Source of the DNA: Gammaproteobacteria bacterium
GTDB lineage: Bacteria; Pseudomonadota; Gammaproteobacteria; Steroidobacterales; Steroidobacteraceae
DNA length: 39,207 nt
Direction: 5' to 3'
Assembly (NCBI GenBank): GCA_947455595.1
Contig: CANGOP010000023.1
Location: forward strand, 1 to 39,207
Below, piece after piece: positions 35,864 through 39,207 of this stretch. The position numbers were made by a program, and so were the translations under genes. The notes beneath the pieces were generated by a model. It was not told where the DNA came from. It worked only from the letters and a program-made list of their open reading frames with translations, and ran no database searches. Positions within the stretch are counted from its first letter, which is position 1. Each line of letters opens with the position of its first letter.

Positions 35864-38800
35864 TCAGAAGTGCGCGTTCAAGGACAGCATGAAGTACCGA
35901 CCCATCAGGCCGGAGAAGTACTGCGAGACACCCGTCGCGTAGTTGCCACCCGAACCTGCGATCGCCGGGAACGGCGGCAGCTTCTGGAACACGTTGTCGA
36001 CGATAAGTCGCGCGGTCACGTCATGCGGCAGTTCGTAGGAAATGGTCGAGTTGACCACCCACCACGGATGCACCGTCATGTAGTCCTGATAGTTGGCAGC
36101 GTACTGATTCGAGAAATTGGCATTGCCCGTGTAGAGACCCTGCCAATCCCACGCAAAAGCACCCTTGTGGTACAGCACATCAACCGAACCGCGACCCTTG
36201 TTCGTGCCGATCTGCCCCGCCGTTTCCTGCACCGGCACCGAGCCGATCTGAACGGTCAGGCGCTGCGTGTCAAGGTACTGGGCACGCATCGCGATGTCAC
36301 CCAGGTTCGATGGCAGCGTGAAGTGGTAATCCGCACCGAGCTGAACGCCCGTGAAGTGCAGGTTGCCCGCGTTCACATACCCCTGCTGGAAGTTTACGAC
36401 CTGATGCGTGTTCGGATCACGCTGGAACAGGCTGCAGTACTGGTTGTTGGGGTAGCTCGACGAGTCGTAGCACGAATCCATGATGTTCGTGAGCGACAAC
36501 GACGAGATCGCGTTGGTCAGGTTGATGTCGATGTAGTCGGCCGTGAGGTTCAGACGCGGAATCCAGCGCGGCTGAATCACCACACCGAACGACTTCGATG
36601 AGGCCGTTTCGCTGGTGAGATGCGGGTTGCCCGAGTTCGTACCCAGCGCCGTCGCATTGACGACGTTGGAGTTGAACCCGACCGGAATACCCTCGGCCGC
36701 GCAGTTCTTCGCGCGGGTGGCCGGGTCGAGACCCTGCCCGAGGTAGTTCACATCGCACGGATCGTTGGCGAAGCTGTAGGTCGGCACCGACGGCAAGAAG
36801 AGCTCCGTGATCGCGGGAGCGCGGATGGAGTTCGTCTTGTTGCCGCGGAACATCAGGTCCTGAATCGGTGACCAGTGAACGCCGGCCGTCCAGGTGGTCG
36901 AGCTGCCGGCGATCGAGTTGCTGACGCGACGCGCAGCGGCTTCGAACTCCGAGCTGCGCAGGAACGGAATGTTCTGCGCAACCGACGTCAGCGGGATCAA
37001 GACTTCACCGAAGAACTCATTGGTCCGGTAGGACCCACCGATCGGAAGCACGGCGGCGCTTTCGCCGTACGCGCCCTGATAGAACTCGTCGGGACGGAAG
37101 TCCGCCGCTTCACGGCGGTTCTCAAAGCCGAGCGAGCCCTTCGCCTCACCCGCCGGCATCTTGAACAGATCGCCGTTGATGGTGGCCAAGAAGTCGCGCT
37201 GCGTCGTGATGGACGAGGCCACAGCATTGTGCGTGATGTAGTCACGTGCCGCTTGGCTTGGGCTGCCATTGCCGAACAGGTTGAGCGGTGCGCAGGTCGA
37301 CGAGATCGACGACACCGGGGCACTGGTGTAACCCGGGGCGCAGACCACGTTGCCGCCGACATCGCGCGTCGCGTTCACGGCATTCAGGAAGTTCTGCCAG
37401 ATGACCGACGGCGTGACCGACGTGTTGCGGTTGTAGCCCCAGTTACCGGAGATTTCCCACTGGTACTCATGGGTGCCAACGCTGAACTTACCGTCCGCAC
37501 CGAGGACCACGCGATCGGTGATCTGGTCACCCGTCGCAAAGCCGCTCTGCAGATCCATGTTCGCGCGCGTCAGGTAGAACGTGTGATTGTTCCAGGTCGG
37601 ATCAAGCAACCCGCCAAAGGACGGGTTCGCGCCATACGCATCCAAGGCCGACTGGATGCGCGCACGATCCCCTGCGCTCAGGAACGGATTGTTGATGTCG
37701 ATCTTGATGTTGCCGTTAGGCTGACCGGCCGAGCCGAAGAACGGCGTGTTGTACTGCGGCTGCGCCAACAGGTTCTGGGCATGGGTCGACGAGAACCAGG
37801 CCTCGCCGAACAGGCGCACCTTGTCGTTCAACTGGTAGTGGCCCAAAACCTGCGTGTTGAACTTCTGCAGCGGCGACAGCAGGTTGGTCGTCTGCGAGAG
37901 GCGCTCACCGTCGCCATTCGAGGAGAACACCGGGTTGTTGTAGAACGTTGAACCCAAGTTGAACGGCACCAACGCCGAGCCGGCATTGCGGCGACTCGGG
38001 AACGCGAGCACCTGACCCGACCCATCTGTGACGCCGAAGGCTGCGGCGGGGATGCCGATACCCGGAGCGAAGAAGAAATCGTCCACCAGCGGAACGCCGC
38101 CGAAGTTGATCGCGGTCACCGTCAGGCCCGACACGAGCACCTGCGTATACGGGCTGTCGCCCAACGGCTTGATGAACGAGAGGTCCTTCGCGTACTCCTC
38201 GCGATCGGTGCCCAAGAGCCCCTTCGCGTCCGAGTATTCCGCCGACCAGATCACGTTGCCCTTGCCCTCGGCAAAGTTCGTGCCCCAGAGCGCACGTACA
38301 CGACGCGACTGTGCGTCTTCGCGGTTCGACTGACCGACCTGCACGTCGAGGTCGAGCCCTTCGTAGTTCTTCTTCAGGATGATGTTGACGGTACCGGCGA
38401 TCGCGTCGGCGCCATAAATCGGGGCACCACCGACCGAGATCGTTTCGACGCGCTCGATGAGCTTGGTCGGAATGACGTTGAGGTCGACCTGACCGCCCGG
38501 CGCGACCGCGCCGCCGGCTGCCGGCGAATTGCCCGACACGAAACGGCGACCATCGACGAGGGTGAGCGTACGCTGCGAGCCGAGACCGTACAGGTCGACG
38601 TAGCTCTGCGCGATGCCGTTGCTGGACTGCACGTTGGACGCGTTCGACGGCGGCACGCCGAAGCCCGGCATTTCCGACAGCGCTGCACCGACGTCGTTAT
38701 AGCCACGCTGATCGAGCGTCACGCTCGTGATCACCGTCGTCGGCTCCAGACGATCGAGATCCGGACGCGCGATACGCGAACCCGTCACCACGACTTCTTC

Positions 38801-38935
38801 GAGAACGTCTTCCTTGTCCTGCTTGGCTTTCTGCTGAGCCACCGCAAGGGTGCTCGCGACCGTCATCGACAGCACGCTGGCTGTCAGCACCACACCGGTC
38901 ATCCGGCGTCGGCGATCCTCTGGAGACATGGTCAT
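35864..38935 (-). CDS. TonB-dependent outer-membrane receptor
   Basis: A 1023-residue receptor. A signal peptide spans about the first 33 residues (VVLTASVLSMTVASTLAVAQ). A TonB box follows (EEVVVTGSR), then the plug domain (DVGAALSEMPGF, YGLGSQRTLTLVDGRR, VERVETISVGGAPIYGADAIAGTVNIILKK), and a large 22-strand barrel ending in the aromatic residue of SLNAHF. Cysteine pairs occur in extracellular-loop regions (for example CAPGYTS...STCAPL). Large receptors of this group, with a long plug and loops, usually import bulky ligands such as oligosaccharides or peptides, but the substrate is not deducible. Start ATG 38935 has GGAAG close upstream; a second ATG lies two codons on. A divergent gene begins at 39185. 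Confidence 0.95.
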   Translation of the reverse strand: MTMSPEDRRRRMTGVVLTASVLSMTVASTLAVAQQKAKQDKEDVLEEVVVTGSRIARPDLDRLEPTTVITSVTLDQRGYNDVGAALSEMPGFGVPPSNASNVQSSNGIAQSYVDLYGLGSQRTLTLVDGRRFVSGNSPAAGGAVAPGGQVDLNVIPTKLIERVETISVGGAPIYGADAIAGTVNIILKKNYEGLDLDVQVGQSNREDAQSRRVRALWGTNFAEGKGNVIWSAEYSDAKGLLGTDREEYAKDLSFIKPLGDSPYTQVLVSGLTVTAINFGGVPLVDDFFFAPGIGIPAAAFGVTDGSGQVLAFPSRRNAGSALVPFNLGSTFYNNPVFSSNGDGERLSQTTNLLSPLQKFNTQVLGHYQLNDKVRLFGEAWFSSTHAQNLLAQPQYNTPFFGSAGQPNGNIKIDINNPFLSAGDRARIQSALDAYGANPSFGGLLDPTWNNHTFYLTRANMDLQSGFATGDQITDRVVLGADGKFSVGTHEYQWEISGNWGYNRNTSVTPSVIWQNFLNAVNATRDVGGNVVCAPGYTSAPVSSISSTCAPLNLFGNGSPSQAARDYITHNAVASSITTQRDFLATINGDLFKMPAGEAKGSLGFENRREAADFRPDEFYQGAYGESAAVLPIGGSYRTNEFFGEVLIPLTSVAQNIPFLRSSEFEAAARRVSNSIAGSSTTWTAGVHWSPIQDLMFRGNKTNSIRAPAITELFLPSVPTYSFANDPCDVNYLGQGLDPATRAKNCAAEGIPVGFNSNVVNATALGTNSGNPHLTSETASSKSFGVVIQPRWIPRLNLTADYIDINLTNAISSLSLTNIMDSCYDSSSYPNNQYCSLFQRDPNTHQVVNFQQGYVNAGNLHFTGVQLGADYHFTLPSNLGDIAMRAQYLDTQRLTVQIGSVPVQETAGQIGTNKGRGSVDVLYHKGAFAWDWQGLYTGNANFSNQYAANYQDYMTVHPWWVVNSTISYELPHDVTARLIVDNVFQKLPPFPAIAGSGGNYATGVSQYFSGLMGRYFMLSLNAHF

Positions 38936-39051
38936 AAAGGCTTCCTCTGGTTGTAGTGACGGCTCGACAGGGCCGCTTCGCGCTTCGAGGGCCGGAGTAA
39001 ACCACGGCTGTCATATCGTTGAAAACAATTTTTTTGCATTGCGGAAACTGT

Positions 39052-39062
39052 GTTGTAACAAC
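39052..39062. promoter_or_regulatory. Small palindrome in the TonB-receptor divergent promoter region
   Basis: GTTGT-A-ACAAC lies between the receptor gene and the edge gene, within AT-rich sequence (poly-T at about 39029). It may be a regulator site; evidence is limited to position and symmetry. Confidence 0.25.
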
Positions 39063-39184
39063 GCGACATTGCGTACTGGACGCGCTTAGTTTTTAACCCT
39101 TCGGTACTGGACGAGACGGCGCCATTTCCCGCCTCGATTCGCGCTATCGTGACGGCCTCTTCCTTTTTGTCCGAGGGCACTTGA

Positions 39185-39207
39185 ATGGATCGTCGCGACT
39201 TTCTGAC
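39185..39207 (+). CDS. Start of a gene with a twin-arginine (Tat) N-terminus, cut by the right edge
   Basis: ATG at 39185, preceded by GAGGG nine bases upstream, opens MDRRDFLT. The RRxFL core is that of a Tat signal peptide, so the product is probably a folded, cofactor-bearing or hydrolytic periplasmic protein. Only seven codons are visible and family assignment is not possible. It is divergent from the TonB receptor and may share its control region. Confidence 0.55.

Noticed and set aside
36875..37951. 358-codon plus-strand frame opposite the TonB receptor
   Set aside because: Arg/Val-rich shadow of an unmistakable receptor gene.

Overview
The window is a dense, GC-rich stretch of a Gram-negative chromosome. 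It carries a complete System I cytochrome c maturation operon, a TonB-dependent receptor, a TolC-family outer-membrane protein, an isocitrate lyase with an ScfR-type regulator, and a DeaD-type helicase with a DbpA-like RNA-binding end. This gene set fits a proteobacterium, most likely a gammaproteobacterium; I cannot name the genus from sequence alone.

Left third (1-16.9 kb): an accessory cell-surface or secretion locus. On the minus strand, three overlapping or closely spaced genes encode a GT2 glycosyltransferase, a GT4 glycosyltransferase, and a WbsX/GH99-like plus GT4 protein that runs off the left edge. Across a 642-base divergent region the plus strand carries a glycine/serine/threonine/asparagine-rich RTX-like beta-roll protein, a 1343-residue GT2-GT4 fusion with three ChW-like repeats and a lysine-rich tail, another GT4, a TolC-family exporter, and a second beta-roll protein paralogous to the first. 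Neither beta-roll protein has a signal peptide, and both end in RTX nonapeptides plus a conserved non-cleaved C-terminus, as in type I secretion substrates. I infer a secreted beta-roll surface protein pair with its own glycosylation enzymes and outer-membrane exporter. The ABC transporter and membrane-fusion protein are not in view.

Middle (17.5-28.6 kb): a two-subunit 3-oxoacid CoA-transferase (scoAB) followed by a GNAT acetyltransferase on the plus strand. Then comes a long minus-strand operon ccmABCDEFGHI, including a 59-residue ccmD. The operon continues by a 4-base overlap into an Npt1/Npt2-like (ATP/ADP translocase-like) transporter, followed by an OmpR-family regulator whose receiver domain appears to have lost its phosphorylation residues.

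Right part (28.7-39.2 kb): an SDR and acyl-CoA dehydrogenase pair; aceA divergent from its likely ScfR-family regulator, separated by a striking array of TGTGAA/TTCACA half-sites; a tRNA-Leu(UAA); deaD; a 1023-residue TonB-dependent receptor with a good terminator; and, at the right edge, the first codons of a divergent gene with a twin-arginine start. With scoAB these suggest a block serving fatty-acid/ketone/acetyl-CoA metabolism, although no malate synthase is present here.
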